A stretch of 64,000 bases of DNA, taken from Catenulispora sp. EB89 (GTDB lineage Bacteria; Actinomycetota; Actinomycetes; Streptomycetales; Catenulisporaceae). How positions within the stretch are numbered: the first letter of the stretch is position 1; each line of letters starts with the position of its first letter. This document shows, in pieces, positions 25,182-33,540 of the stretch. The DNA is taken from assembly GCF_041261445.1 (NCBI RefSeq), contig NZ_JBGCCU010000028.1, forward strand, positions 62,001 through 126,000, written 5' to 3'. Position numbers and translations under genes: made by a program. The notes under the pieces are model-generated. The model searched no databases and was not told the origin of the DNA. It saw only the letters and a list, made by a program, of their open reading frames with translations.

Positions 25182-26171
25182 TCAGCCCCCGATGGCCGAC
25201 ATCGGCCGCTCGGGCTGCACGAACCCCGCCTCCCCGATCCCGGCCGCCCGCTTCTTCCCGAGCATCGCCACGCGCCAGCGCTCGGCCAGCTCCTCGTCGC
25301 TCGCGCCGTCGCGCAGCGCGCCGCGCAGGTCCGACTCCTCGCGGGCGAACAGGCAGGTGCGGACCTGGCCGTCGGCGGTCAGGCGGACGCGGTCGCAGGC
25401 GCCGCAGAAGGGGCGGGTCACGCTGGCGATCACGCCGACGCGGCCCGGGCCGCCGTCCACCAGCCAGGTCTCCGCCGGGGCCGCGCCGCGGGCGACCGGG
25501 CCCTCGGGGGTCAGCTTGAACTCGGTCTCCAGGGCCGCCAGGATCTCGTCGGCGGTCACCATCTGCGCGCGGTCCCAGCCGTGCTGGGCGTCCAGCGGCA
25601 TCTGCTCGATGAAGCGCAGCTCGTAGCCGCGCTCCAGACACCATCGGAGCAGCGCCGGGGCTTCGGCGTCGTTGACGCCGCGCATCAGGACGCTGTTCAC
25701 CTTCACCGGGGTCAGCCCGGCCTCGGCCGCCGCCGCGAGGCCCGCGACCACGTCGGCGAAGCGGTCGCGGCGGGTCAGCTCGCGGAAGACCGCCGGGTCC
25801 AGCGTGTCCAGCGAGACGTTCACCCGGTCCAGGCCGGCTTCCTTCAGCGTCGGGGCCAGGCGGGCCAGGCCGAGGGCGTTGGTGGTCAGCGAGATGCGGG
25901 GGCGCGGGCGCAGCTCCGCCACCTGCGCGACCAGGGTGGCCAGGCCCGGCCGGACCAGCGGTTCGCCGCCGGTGAAGCGCACCTGGTCCACGCCGAGCAG
26001 GTGGACCGCGATGCCGATCAGGCGCAGGATCTCGGCGTCGGTGAGCAGCTCCGCCTTCGGCAGCCAGGGCAGCCCCTCGGCGGGCATGCAGTACGTGCAC
26101 CGCAGGTTGCAGCGGTCGGTCAGGGACACCCGCAAGTCCGTCGCCGTTCTGCCGAACGTGTCGACCAGCAT
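25182..26171 (-). CDS. moaA: GTP 3',8-cyclase
   Basis: Radical-SAM enzyme that starts molybdenum cofactor synthesis from GTP. The N-terminal iron-sulfur motif CNLRCTYC is at residues 21-28, with RFTGGEPLVRPGL for SAM binding, NVSLDTLDP, and the C-terminal cluster motif FCGACDRVRLTADGQVRTCLF (split ligands C-x2-C-x13-C). The protein ends in Gly-Gly, as in functional MoaA. Only this Moco gene is present in the window. Divergent from the LuxR-type gene across a region with a 12-bp inverted repeat. Confidence 0.96.
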   Translation of the reverse strand: MLVDTFGRTATDLRVSLTDRCNLRCTYCMPAEGLPWLPKAELLTDAEILRLIGIAVHLLGVDQVRFTGGEPLVRPGLATLVAQVAELRPRPRISLTTNALGLARLAPTLKEAGLDRVNVSLDTLDPAVFRELTRRDRFADVVAGLAAAAEAGLTPVKVNSVLMRGVNDAEAPALLRWCLERGYELRFIEQMPLDAQHGWDRAQMVTADEILAALETEFKLTPEGPVARGAAPAETWLVDGGPGRVGVIASVTRPFCGACDRVRLTADGQVRTCLFAREESDLRGALRDGASDEELAERWRVAMLGKKRAAGIGEAGFVQPERPMSAIGG

Positions 26172-26248
26172 CGTGCCCCTCTTTCCGCCAAGCGTCGCCG
26201 AAGATCCCCTCTAACCGTTCCAGCTTCTCAGACGCGCGCCTTGTTCCC

Positions 26249-26309
26249 GTCTTCGCACTGGCGCACATCGCCGCCTACGCGCTTTTGTTCCCGCGCACAG
26301 TGCGAAGAC
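26249..26309. promoter_or_regulatory. 12-bp inverted repeat between moaA and the LuxR-type gene
   Basis: GTCTTCGCACTG (26249-26260) and CAGTGCGAAGAC (26298-26309) are perfect inverted arms 37 bp apart. TTGTTCCCG also occurs twice directly (26241-26249 and 26285-26293). The intergenic location between divergent genes suggests a regulatory or structured leader element. Confidence 0.55.
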
Positions 26310-26454
26310 TCGATGCGCAAGGGCATATCCGAGGTTGCTGAGGCTCGCTAGGCTGCATGGTGTTCCACCCTCAGGCAGAGTCCCGCCACGCAGAGCCACC
26401 ATGGCCCCCTCCATACCGCAGCCGCCGCACACGTCGCGATCGCAGGTGATCCGC

Positions 26455-27234
26455 ATGCCGTCTCCGGTTCAGCTCACGTCTCCACCCCAGCTCGCCCCCA
26501 CGCCGCGGCCGGCCGCACCGGCCCGCATCCCGACCCCCGGCGAGGTCGGGTTGTGCCGGATCCTGGCCGTCGCGGACGTCCTGCTCGGCGCGGTGGACGA
26601 GGTCGAGCTGGTGGACCGGCTGCTGCCGGTGCTGCGGCGCGCGGTCCCGGCCGACACCGTACTGTGGCTGGCCTCCGACCGGCGGCATCCGGCGACCTGG
26701 CGGGCCGAGCCGGCCGGGTCGGTCGGCGCCGAGCAGGCCGCGCTGCTGGCCGCGCACGCCGACGACCCGCTGCTGGCCGCGGCCTGGCACGGCCCCGGCA
26801 CCGCGACCCGCCGCTCGGATCTGCACACCGACCACGAGTTCCACCGGCTCCCGGTGTTCTCCGCGCTGTACGCGCCGCTGGGCGCCCGGCGCCAGCTGGT
26901 GATGGCGGTGCGGCCGGACGAGCAGCGGCGGGTCGTCGTGCTCTTCAACCGCGCCTCCCCCGACTTCACGCAGCACGACGTCGCCGTCGCCGAAGCGGTC
27001 CGGCCCCGCATCGGCCGCGCGCTGGCACCGTTCGGCGGGCCGGGCCCGCGGCGGGAGAAGGTGTCGCCGCGCGAGGCCGACGTGCTGGACCTGCTGTGCC
27101 GGGGGCTGACCGACCGGCAGATAGCCACCCGGTTGGGGATCAGCCCGCGCACCGTCGACAAACATCTGGAGCACGCGTACGTGAAGCTCGGCGTCCGGTG
27201 CCGCGTCCAGGCCGCCACCCGCTGGCGGTCGTGA
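26455..27234 (+). CDS. LuxR-type (FixJ/NarL HTH) transcriptional regulator
   Basis: About 259 aa. A Pro-rich start is followed by a GAF-like sensory region (EVGLCRILAVADVLLGAVDEVELVDRLLPVLRRAVPADTVLWLASD, in parts) and a C-terminal LuxR HTH: SPREADVLDLLCRGLTDRQIATRLGISPRTVDKHLEHAYVKLGV. No receiver domain or phospho-acceptor Asp pattern is present. ATG 26455 has AGGTG 7 nt upstream; ATG 26401 is in frame. It is divergent from moaA. Its signal and regulon are unknown. Confidence 0.88.
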   Translation: MPSPVQLTSPPQLAPTPRPAAPARIPTPGEVGLCRILAVADVLLGAVDEVELVDRLLPVLRRAVPADTVLWLASDRRHPATWRAEPAGSVGAEQAALLAAHADDPLLAAAWHGPGTATRRSDLHTDHEFHRLPVFSALYAPLGARRQLVMAVRPDEQRRVVVLFNRASPDFTQHDVAVAEAVRPRIGRALAPFGGPGPRREKVSPREADVLDLLCRGLTDRQIATRLGISPRTVDKHLEHAYVKLGVRCRVQAATRWRS

Positions 27235-27291
27235 CGCAACCGAGACACCGCGGGCAGCAACGAAAGGACCTCTTCGCACGTCTTTCCAGAC

Positions 27292-28179
27292 ATGGAACAG
27301 CGCGATCAGACGCCGCAGGAGCCGGGTGAGGACATCGGCCGCGCCGCGGCGGAGGCGGCGGCCCGGGCCGGCGAGTACGAGAGCGGTCCCGCGTACGCGG
27401 AATCGGCCGGACGCCGGCCGAAGCGCTGGTTCATCGTCGGCGGCGTCGCGATCGCGGCGCTGGCCGTGGCCGGCACCGCGGCGGCCCTCGTCGGCGGCTC
27501 GCACTCGCCCTCGCACGACACCGCGCTGAACGCCGCCGCGTCGAGCTCCACGCCGGGTCCCACGCCCGGCGAGACCTCCGCGCCGGACACTCCGACCACC
27601 GGCGGCACCACGAGCGGCTCCGCGATATCGGGGACCAGCACCCTGCCGCCCACCTCGGGGCCCACGACGCCGTCGTCGACCCCGAAGACTTCGCCGACCT
27701 CGCCGACCTCGCCGAGCAAGAGCCCCACCTCGCCCCCGCCGTCGGCCGACGGCGAGAACGGCGACTGCGAGAACACGAGCCACGACACCCCCGCCGACGA
27801 GGCGATGAAGTTCAGCGGCATGACCCACGGCACCCAGCAGGCGTTCCTGGCCGCGCAGAAGGCCGCGCAGGCCGCCGGTCTGAGCTTCGTGCTCAACTCC
27901 GGCTACCGCTCCGCGGCCTACCAGCAGCGCGTCTTCGACTGCTGGGTCAAGCAGCTGGGCTCCCCGCAGGCCGCGCGCCAGTACGCGCTCCCGCCGAACG
28001 AATCGGCGCACGTCCAGGGCTACGCGATGGACATCGCCCCGCCGTCCGCCGCGTCCTGGCTGGAGTCGACGGCCGGGAAGTACGGGCTGTGCCGCCGGTA
28101 CCAGGACGAGACCTGGCACTTCGAGTACCAGTCCCGGTACAAGACGCAGGGGTGCCCGGCGCTGCTGCCGCATCCGTAG
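27292..28179 (+). CDS. Membrane-anchored D-Ala-D-Ala carboxypeptidase, VanY-like (M15B)
   Basis: 295 aa. A cytoplasmic N terminus, one membrane helix (WFIVGGVAIAALAVAGTAAALVG, residues 46-68) and an 80-residue Ser/Thr/Pro-rich wall-spanning linker precede an extracellular peptidase domain. Zinc and catalytic motifs are SAHVQGYAMD (S-x-H-x3-G-x-A-x-D) and ETWHFEY, with the preceding NSGYRSAAYQQ. It likely trims the terminal D-Ala of peptidoglycan. Two or more Cys residues may form a disulfide. Three 18-bp repeats follow the stop. Confidence 0.92.
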   Translation: MEQRDQTPQEPGEDIGRAAAEAAARAGEYESGPAYAESAGRRPKRWFIVGGVAIAALAVAGTAAALVGGSHSPSHDTALNAAASSSTPGPTPGETSAPDTPTTGGTTSGSAISGTSTLPPTSGPTTPSSTPKTSPTSPTSPSKSPTSPPPSADGENGDCENTSHDTPADEAMKFSGMTHGTQQAFLAAQKAAQAAGLSFVLNSGYRSAAYQQRVFDCWVKQLGSPQAARQYALPPNESAHVQGYAMDIAPPSAASWLESTAGKYGLCRRYQDETWHFEYQSRYKTQGCPALLPHP

Positions 28180-28186
28180 CGCCGCC

Positions 28187-28240
28187 GCTCAGCAGGGCCA
28201 GCGGGCTCAGCACGGCCAGCGAGGTCAGCGGGGCCAGCGG
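28187..28240. repeat. 18-bp tandem repeat x3 after the VanY-like gene
   Basis: Units GCTCAGCAGGGCCAGCGG (28187), GCTCAGCACGGCCAGCGA (28205) and GGTCAGCGGGGCCAGCGG (28223) fill the gap between the VanY-like stop and the convergent DUF1003 stop. Confidence 0.9.
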
Positions 28241-28248
28241 CCGAGCCG

Positions 28249-28749
28249 CTACTCCGCCTGCGGCAGCGGCAGCCGGGCGATCAGCTCGGCCAGCTGCGCG
28301 CTCTGCTCAGCGTGCTGCGTCCGGAGCGCCGAGAACTCCTCGGTCAGCACCTGCAGCATCTCCCGCGACTGGCAGTCCGCGTCGTAGTCGTGCTGCGCCA
28401 GCTCACTGGACACCTGGTCCGAGCGCTTGGCGGCGATCAGCAGGATCGCGCCCTGCAACGCCGCAACGCAGGAGAGCACCAGGTTGAGCAGGATGAAGGG
28501 GTACGCGTCGAAGGTGTGCCCGGTCGACTTGTCCAGGACGACGTTGACCGTCATCCAGACGGCCAGGAACACCAACGAGACGAAGACGAACATCCACGAG
28601 CCCATGCCGTTGCGCATCTTGTCCGCGGCACGCTCGCCGCGAGTGAGCTGATCGCCGGTGCGCACACCGGGGTGCCGGCGCCAGCTCCCCGGCGCTATGT
28701 GCTTCACGGCGGACTTCATGGTGGACTTCAGCTGGACTTGTGCGGTCAT
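28249..28749 (-). CDS. DUF1003 domain membrane protein
   Basis: 166 aa with the family core: ERAADKMRNGMGSWMFVFVSLVFLAVWMTVNV (helix 1) and FDAYPFILLNLVLSCVAALQGAILLIAAKRSDQ (helix 2). A soluble, helical C-terminal tail follows with heptad-like Leu/Gln spacing (LTEEFSALRTQHAEQSAQLAELIARL). Function unknown. It converges on the VanY-like gene. Confidence 0.93.
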   Translation of the reverse strand: MTAQVQLKSTMKSAVKHIAPGSWRRHPGVRTGDQLTRGERAADKMRNGMGSWMFVFVSLVFLAVWMTVNVVLDKSTGHTFDAYPFILLNLVLSCVAALQGAILLIAAKRSDQVSSELAQHDYDADCQSREMLQVLTEEFSALRTQHAEQSAQLAELIARLPLPQAE

Positions 28750-28874
28750 GCGAGCGAGTGTCGCAGAGCCAGGTCACAGATTCGTCGCTGACCTTGGAAC
28801 TCTTTACCAACCCGGTCCGCCGGGTCCGTGAGAGTCCCGTGAGCGCGGCGTCCGGGCAGCGGCGCCGGTGACGG

Positions 28875-29267
28875 TCAGTTGCTGTTCCGCTGCGCCGCGA
28901 GCAGGTCGCGGATCTCCGCCAGCAGCTCCTTCTCGGTCGCGGTGGCCTGCTCCGGGATCCCCAGGCGGGCCTTGCGCCGCTCATTGATGCGGTTGATCGG
29001 CATGACGATGACGAAGTACACCGCGGAGGCGATGCTCAGGAAGACGATGACGTTGGTCAGCAGGTCGCCGTAGGCGAAGTGCGACTTGTTGATCGTGAAC
29101 GACAGCCGCGTGTAATCCTGTTTGCCGAAGATCGCCGTGATCAACGGCATGATGATGTCCTTGACCACCGAGTTGACGATGGCGCTGAACGCACCGCCCA
29201 TGACCACCGCGACCGCCAGGTCGACGACGTTGCCACGCATCAGGAACTTCTTGAAGCCGGAGAACAA
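28875..29267 (-). CDS. mscL: Large-conductance mechanosensitive channel
   Basis: Homopentameric osmotic safety valve of about 130 aa. The N-terminal amphipathic segment GFKKFLMRGNVVDLAVAVVMGGAFSAIVNSVVKDIIMP contains the pore-lining helix 1. The periplasmic loop, helix 2 (LLTNVIVFLSIASAVYFVIVMPINRI) and the charged C-terminal bundle (ATEKELLAEIRDLLAAQ) are all present. TTG 29267 places the start at FSGFKKF, as in other MscL, with GGAAGG upstream; the frame extends to 29306. Confidence 0.94.
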   Translation of the reverse strand: MFSGFKKFLMRGNVVDLAVAVVMGGAFSAIVNSVVKDIIMPLITAIFGKQDYTRLSFTINKSHFAYGDLLTNVIVFLSIASAVYFVIVMPINRINERRKARLGIPEQATATEKELLAEIRDLLAAQRNSN

Positions 29268-29422
29268 GATCGGGAGCCTTCCACGAGGGGGGGTCGGCGG
29301 CCGCACGACGGGGCCACCGCTTCGGGGGGAGGCTAAAGCGTACCGAACGCGATCAAGGGGCGGGTACGGATGAGTCGGATGTTATCTCACCCGACAGGAT
29401 TGAATCCGGCGAAACGGACGGA

Positions 29423-30508
29423 TTATGACGACGCGCTCTGATACAGCGCCTGTACGGCCGAACCGAAGTAGGCGCTATAGGAGATGTCCGGGGTGTCGCC
29501 ACCCTGCTGGTAGCCGCCTATCACGCCGATGACGGTCCCCTTCTCCCCACTGGCGTCCACGTTCGTCAGGAACGGCGCGCCCGAGGTCCCGTCCGGGTAG
29601 CCGCGGCAGTCCCATTCGGTCTGCGTGGCGCTGAACTTCTTCGCCGGCGACACGCACGTGATCGGGGTGTCCGAGCCCTGCGGGTAGGCCGGCACCGTGA
29701 CCGGCATCCCGAAGCCCTGGCTGAAGGCGATCTGGTCAGCCCCGGTCACCGACTCCAGCGAGGCCCCGCTGGAGTTCGGCGCCACCTGCAGGAAGGCCAC
29801 GTCCTCGTCCGGGTCGTTGGAGCTCTGCCAGTTCTGGGAGACCACGACCTTGGTGACGGTCCACGAGCCGTAGGGCAGCTGGCCGTCGTGGAAGCCGGGC
29901 GCGAACGCGATGTCCGATTTGGGACCGTCGCTGTAGACGCAGTGCGCGGCCGTGATCACCAGGTCCCCGGCGGAGCTGTGCACCACCGAGGCGCTGCAGA
30001 AGTGGCTGGAGACACCGGAATCCGGCCGGTACAGGACCCCGGCCACCGCGGTGCCGCCGAACGGCTTCCCGCTCGGCGAGCTCGACGGCTGGTCCGGGGT
30101 GTCGACCGTGGAGCCGGGCCCGGCGGCCGCGGCCGCCGCGGCGGTGCTCGTCGCGGTGCTGACGGTCGGCTCGGGGGTGACGCTGCCGGGCTGGGCGGTG
30201 CTGGTGACGCTGGCCGTCGCCGCGGCCGGCGGGACCGCGGCCGCGGGAGCCGCGGCGGCGTGCGTGCTCGCCGAGGTCGAGGGGCTGCTGGTCGCGGCCA
30301 CCGGGGACGGCGAGGACTCCGCGGCCCCCTCGGCGGTCATCGCGCCGGCGGACTCCGGCGTGCTGAAGGCGGTGCCGAGCATCCCGGCGATCACCACGAT
30401 CCCGGCCGCCCCGGCGGCCAGCGCCGCTCTGCGGGCTCGAGCACGCTTGCGGGCCTGCGCACGCTGACGCATGCGCGCGACCCGCGACAGTCGGCCGGGA
30501 ACCTCCAT
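29423..30508 (-). CDS. Secreted or anchored trypsin-like serine protease
   Basis: About 361 aa. A strongly basic N terminus, one hydrophobic helix (ALAAGAAGIVVIAGMLGTAF) and an Ala/Thr/Ser/Pro-rich linker of about 90 residues precede a chymotrypsin-fold domain. The catalytic triad is visible: His in VITAAHCVY, Asp in DPDEDVAFLQV and Ser in YPDGTSGAPF. Two Cys pairs (SHFCSA/AAHC and TCVS/DCRG) could form disulfides. ATG 30508 has GGAGG upstream; GTG 30517 is also possible. A phased repeat array lies about 100 bp upstream. Confidence 0.92.
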   Translation of the reverse strand: MEVPGRLSRVARMRQRAQARKRARARRAALAAGAAGIVVIAGMLGTAFSTPESAGAMTAEGAAESSPSPVAATSSPSTSASTHAAAAPAAAVPPAAATASVTSTAQPGSVTPEPTVSTATSTAAAAAAAGPGSTVDTPDQPSSSPSGKPFGGTAVAGVLYRPDSGVSSHFCSASVVHSSAGDLVITAAHCVYSDGPKSDIAFAPGFHDGQLPYGSWTVTKVVVSQNWQSSNDPDEDVAFLQVAPNSSGASLESVTGADQIAFSQGFGMPVTVPAYPQGSDTPITCVSPAKKFSATQTEWDCRGYPDGTSGAPFLTNVDASGEKGTVIGVIGGYQQGGDTPDISYSAYFGSAVQALYQSASS

Positions 30509-30939
30509 CGGCGTCACCCTCCGCTCACCTCCGACCTGTCCGTCGGCCGAGCGGCCGTTCCGGTGTCACTTTGCCGCCTGGCGCGTAAGCCGGAGATACA
30601 GATGCAGATCTTCCAACGACCGCTACCGATCTTCTCCCACAGATACCGATCTTCGTCATGCAGATCCAGATCTTCGTCCGACAGGTACAGATCACCACGG
30701 AATCGAAGCCGCCGCCTCGGTGCCGAGCTGGTCCGACCAATGAACCTCCAGCACCTGAGCGAGCGATGAAGGACCGGCGGGACTGCGCCGAACGGGCAAC
30801 GATCCGCCGACCGGGTGAAGGTGGCGGATCGCTTGGTGATGGGGGCGGTGTTCCACGAGATCACGTATGCCCAGCGACTTAAGTCTTAAGCCGAGGTGTC
30901 GCTCGGGTGCAGGTCAGGCCGGTTCGCGACGCCGCGGCC
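30509..30939. other. Gene-free upstream region of the protease gene
   Basis: 430 bp with no credible gene. It holds the phased repeat array at 30601-30693. The short plus-strand frames here encode only Arg/Ser-rich shadows of the repeats. Confidence 0.6.
30601..30696. repeat. 20-21-bp phased GATCTTC repeats
   Basis: GATCTTC occurs at 30607, 30628, 30648 and 30669, and a variant GATCACC at 30690: spacings of 21, 20, 21 and 21 bp. Each is preceded by a similar GATACC or GATGCA box. The mixed 20/21 period is two helical turns and breaks any reading frame. It lies 95-190 bp upstream of the protease start. Confidence 0.8.
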
Positions 30940-32202
30940 TCACCACACCCGGATCACGCTGTCGGTGCCGAAGGTCGGCGAGGTGGCGTCCGCGGGCGCC
31001 TGCTTCAGCGGCTCGTCGATCTCCGCGGTGGTCGGGCCGACCGCCGCCGCGACCGGGTCGAGCGCGGCGAGGTCGAATCCGTAGACCCGGGCCGCGTTGC
31101 CGCCGACGATCGCGGCGATCTCCGCGTGCGGCAGGCCGGCGAAGGAGTTGCGCAGCGCCTCGCGCGAGTACGGGAAGGTGCCCTCGTCGTGCGGGTAGTC
31201 ACCGCCCCACATCAGCTTCTCCAGCCCGATGGCATGCCGGAGCGGCACCTCGTCGGGCCGCATGAAGGAGGCGCCGAGGTAGAAGTTCCGCTTCCAGTAC
31301 TCGCTCGGCGCCAGGCCGACCGCCTCGGCGATCCCGGCGCCGAACCGGCTCTCGGCGGTGACCGCGCCGGCGTCATGCATCACCGAGCTCATCCGGCGCA
31401 CCAGCGCGCGGTGGTAGTAGTCGAGCATCTCCAGGACGCCGGGCACCCAGCCGGAACCCTGCTCGGTGAGCACGAACTTGAGGCGGGGGTGGCGTTTGAA
31501 GGCGCCGCCGTAGATCAGGTGCCACAGCGCGCGGTGCGCGAACCAGGTGATCTCCATCATGAAGACCGCGCGACCGGCCGGCTCCTGGCCGATCTCCGGG
31601 GACGCCGAGCCCGCGTGGTGGTTGATCGGCATGTCGAGCTCTTCGCAGACCGCCCACAGCGGTTCGTAGACGTCCGAGTACAGCTGCGGGACCGACGTCC
31701 CCGGCGGCGTCCCGGGCAGCAGGACGCCGCCGAACAGGCCGTGCTCGCGGGCCCAGCGGACTTCGCCGACCGCGTCGTCCATGTCGCCGAGCAGGACCTG
31801 GCAGGTGCCGGCGCGGCGGCCGGGGGTCTGCGCGCAGAAGTCGGCCATCCAGCGGTTGTGGGCGCGCAGGCCGGCCCAGCGGAGTTCGTACTCTTCGGCG
31901 CTCGGCTGCTGCGCGCCGAGCGACATGCTCGGGTAGAAGGGCGGGATGGTGTTGGGGAACAGCACTTCGGCGACGATGCCGTCGCGCTCCAGGTCGGCCT
32001 GGCGGCGTGCGGAGTCCCAGTTGCGCTCGGCGTCGCCGTGCAGGAGGTCTTCGTAGGGGTTCACGTACGCCGCGGCCCACGCGTCGAACTCGTCGTGGTA
32101 CCTCGACTCCAGATAGGGCCGGTAGTCCAGCAGGTCGGCGCCGGCGTGGCCGTCGGCGGAGATGACGGTGTACCGCGCTGCGCCATCGGTGTTCCCGGTC
32201 AT
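30940..32202 (-). CDS. Amidohydrolase family protein (Amidohydro_2), copy B
   Basis: 420-aa TIM-barrel metal-dependent hydrolase or decarboxylase. ISADGHAG replaces the usual HxH at strand 1, INHHAG supplies the later histidine, and WGGDYPHDEGTFPYS contains the conserved Asp. The motif set resembles the ACMSD / resorcylate-decarboxylase branch rather than true amidases. ATG 32202 has GGAGG 7 nt upstream and overlaps the stop of copy A (TGATG). The two copies share a common ancestor. It is the last gene of the TetR-linked operon. Confidence 0.88.
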   Translation of the reverse strand: MTGNTDGAARYTVISADGHAGADLLDYRPYLESRYHDEFDAWAAAYVNPYEDLLHGDAERNWDSARRQADLERDGIVAEVLFPNTIPPFYPSMSLGAQQPSAEEYELRWAGLRAHNRWMADFCAQTPGRRAGTCQVLLGDMDDAVGEVRWAREHGLFGGVLLPGTPPGTSVPQLYSDVYEPLWAVCEELDMPINHHAGSASPEIGQEPAGRAVFMMEITWFAHRALWHLIYGGAFKRHPRLKFVLTEQGSGWVPGVLEMLDYYHRALVRRMSSVMHDAGAVTAESRFGAGIAEAVGLAPSEYWKRNFYLGASFMRPDEVPLRHAIGLEKLMWGGDYPHDEGTFPYSREALRNSFAGLPHAEIAAIVGGNAARVYGFDLAALDPVAAAVGPTTAEIDEPLKQAPADATSPTFGTDSVIRVW

Positions 32203-33527
32203 CACGACACCTCCGGTCCGACGCCCTCGGTGCGGTGGCCGCCGAGGGTGGCGCCGTAGCCGATGACCGGGAAGTCGTTGCCGGTGAGCCAGTGCCGGCC
32301 GACCTCGCGGGCGGCAGCCCAGCCGGCCGCCTCGTCGCCGGACTGGCCGAGGTCGCTCGGCCGCAGGTTGACGCGCTCGGCGACGGGCTGGAGCTTGGCG
32401 AGGTCGAACCCGTACACCTCGGCGGCGGCCAGGCCGAGCATCCGGCGCGTCTCGTCGACCGGGAGGTCGTGGAACGTGGTCCTGAGCCATTTCCTCGAGT
32501 TCGGCCAGGTGCCCTCGGGATGCGGGAAGTCGTTCCCCCACAGCATGTTGTCGATCCCGATCTCGTACCGGTGCGCCAGCTCGCGGCGCTTGGTGTTGGT
32601 CGCGCCGATGAAGCAGTTGCGGTCGAAGTACTCGCTCGGCGGCCGCTTCACCTCCTCGAACGGCGTGAGCTTGGCGGCGGCGTGCGCGCCGAGGAACAGC
32701 CGGTCCATGAACCACAGCAGGTTCGGCGCCCACCAGCAGCCGGCCTCGGTGACGCCGAACTTCAGACCCGGGAAGCGCTCGAACACCCCGGACCAGATCA
32801 GGAACCAGATCGGCCGGGCCGGCCACCAGGTCACCTCAGAGACGTAGATACCCAGGTGGTCGCCGTACTCGTCGCGCGGGGCCACGCCGGAGTGGGTCGC
32901 GACCGGCATCTGGAGCTCTTCGCAGGCCGCCCAGACCGGGTCGTAGCGGCGGTCGTGATACGGCGCCTTGTCCTCCCACATCGCCGGGATCATCACCGCC
33001 CCGAGCCCGGAGTCCCTGGCCCGGCGGATCTCGGCGACCGCGGCGTCCACGTCGCCGGTGATCGGCACCAGGGCCACGCCGCGGCGCCGCTCCGGCGAGT
33101 GCGCGCACAGCTCGGCCAGCCAGCGATTGTGCGCGCGAGCCCCGACCAGCGCCAGCTCCTGGTCCAGGCCGCCGGAGAAGGTCAGGCCGACGCCGAAGGG
33201 CGCGGCGGTGGTGGACTCCACGGCGTCGGCGTCCGGGAAGATCACCTCGGCGGTCACGCCGTCGGCGTCGAGCTCCTTGTCGCGCTGCGCGGAGTCCCAG
33301 CCGCCGCGCAGGCCTTCTTCGTGTTCCTCGAACCAGTTCCGGGCGAACTCGGGGTTGCGGACGCCGAGCTTGGTCGCGGCCTCGACGCGGGCCGCCTGCT
33401 CGGCCAGGAAGTCGTCGAAAGCCGGGTGGTACTTGGCTTCGATGTAGGTGCGGTACTCCTCGGTCGGCAGGCCGGCGTGGCAGTCGGAGGAGATGACGAC
33501 GTAGGGGCTGTTGTCGAGCTCTGGCAT
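32202..33527 (-). CDS. Amidohydrolase family protein (Amidohydro_2), copy A
   Basis: 441 aa, with the same architecture as copy B: ISSDCHAG near the start, GGWDSAQRDKELDADGVTAEVIFPD, VATHSGVAP and WGNDFPHPEGTWPNS. The matching blocks in copy B (NWDSARRQADLERDGIVAEVLFPN, WGGDYPHDEGTFPYS) show that they are tandem paralogues. Extra N- and C-terminal segments distinguish this copy. It starts 13 bp after the SDR gene and ends overlapping copy B. The likely substrate is an aromatic or enol acid, but this is inference only. Confidence 0.88.
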   Translation of the reverse strand: MPELDNSPYVVISSDCHAGLPTEEYRTYIEAKYHPAFDDFLAEQAARVEAATKLGVRNPEFARNWFEEHEEGLRGGWDSAQRDKELDADGVTAEVIFPDADAVESTTAAPFGVGLTFSGGLDQELALVGARAHNRWLAELCAHSPERRRGVALVPITGDVDAAVAEIRRARDSGLGAVMIPAMWEDKAPYHDRRYDPVWAACEELQMPVATHSGVAPRDEYGDHLGIYVSEVTWWPARPIWFLIWSGVFERFPGLKFGVTEAGCWWAPNLLWFMDRLFLGAHAAAKLTPFEEVKRPPSEYFDRNCFIGATNTKRRELAHRYEIGIDNMLWGNDFPHPEGTWPNSRKWLRTTFHDLPVDETRRMLGLAAAEVYGFDLAKLQPVAERVNLRPSDLGQSGDEAAGWAAAREVGRHWLTGNDFPVIGYGATLGGHRTEGVGPEVS

Positions 33528-33540
33528 GGGTCTTTTCTCC

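Noticed and set aside
26172-26400. Moco riboswitch upstream of moaA
   Set aside because: The 12-bp inverted repeat is compatible with a leader stem, but the conserved Moco motif could not be recognised by eye. It is kept as a finding and not called.
30471-30743. Arg/Ser-rich plus-strand frame upstream of the protease
   Set aside because: Produced by the 20/21-bp DNA repeats, which shift frame between units, so they were not shaped by coding.
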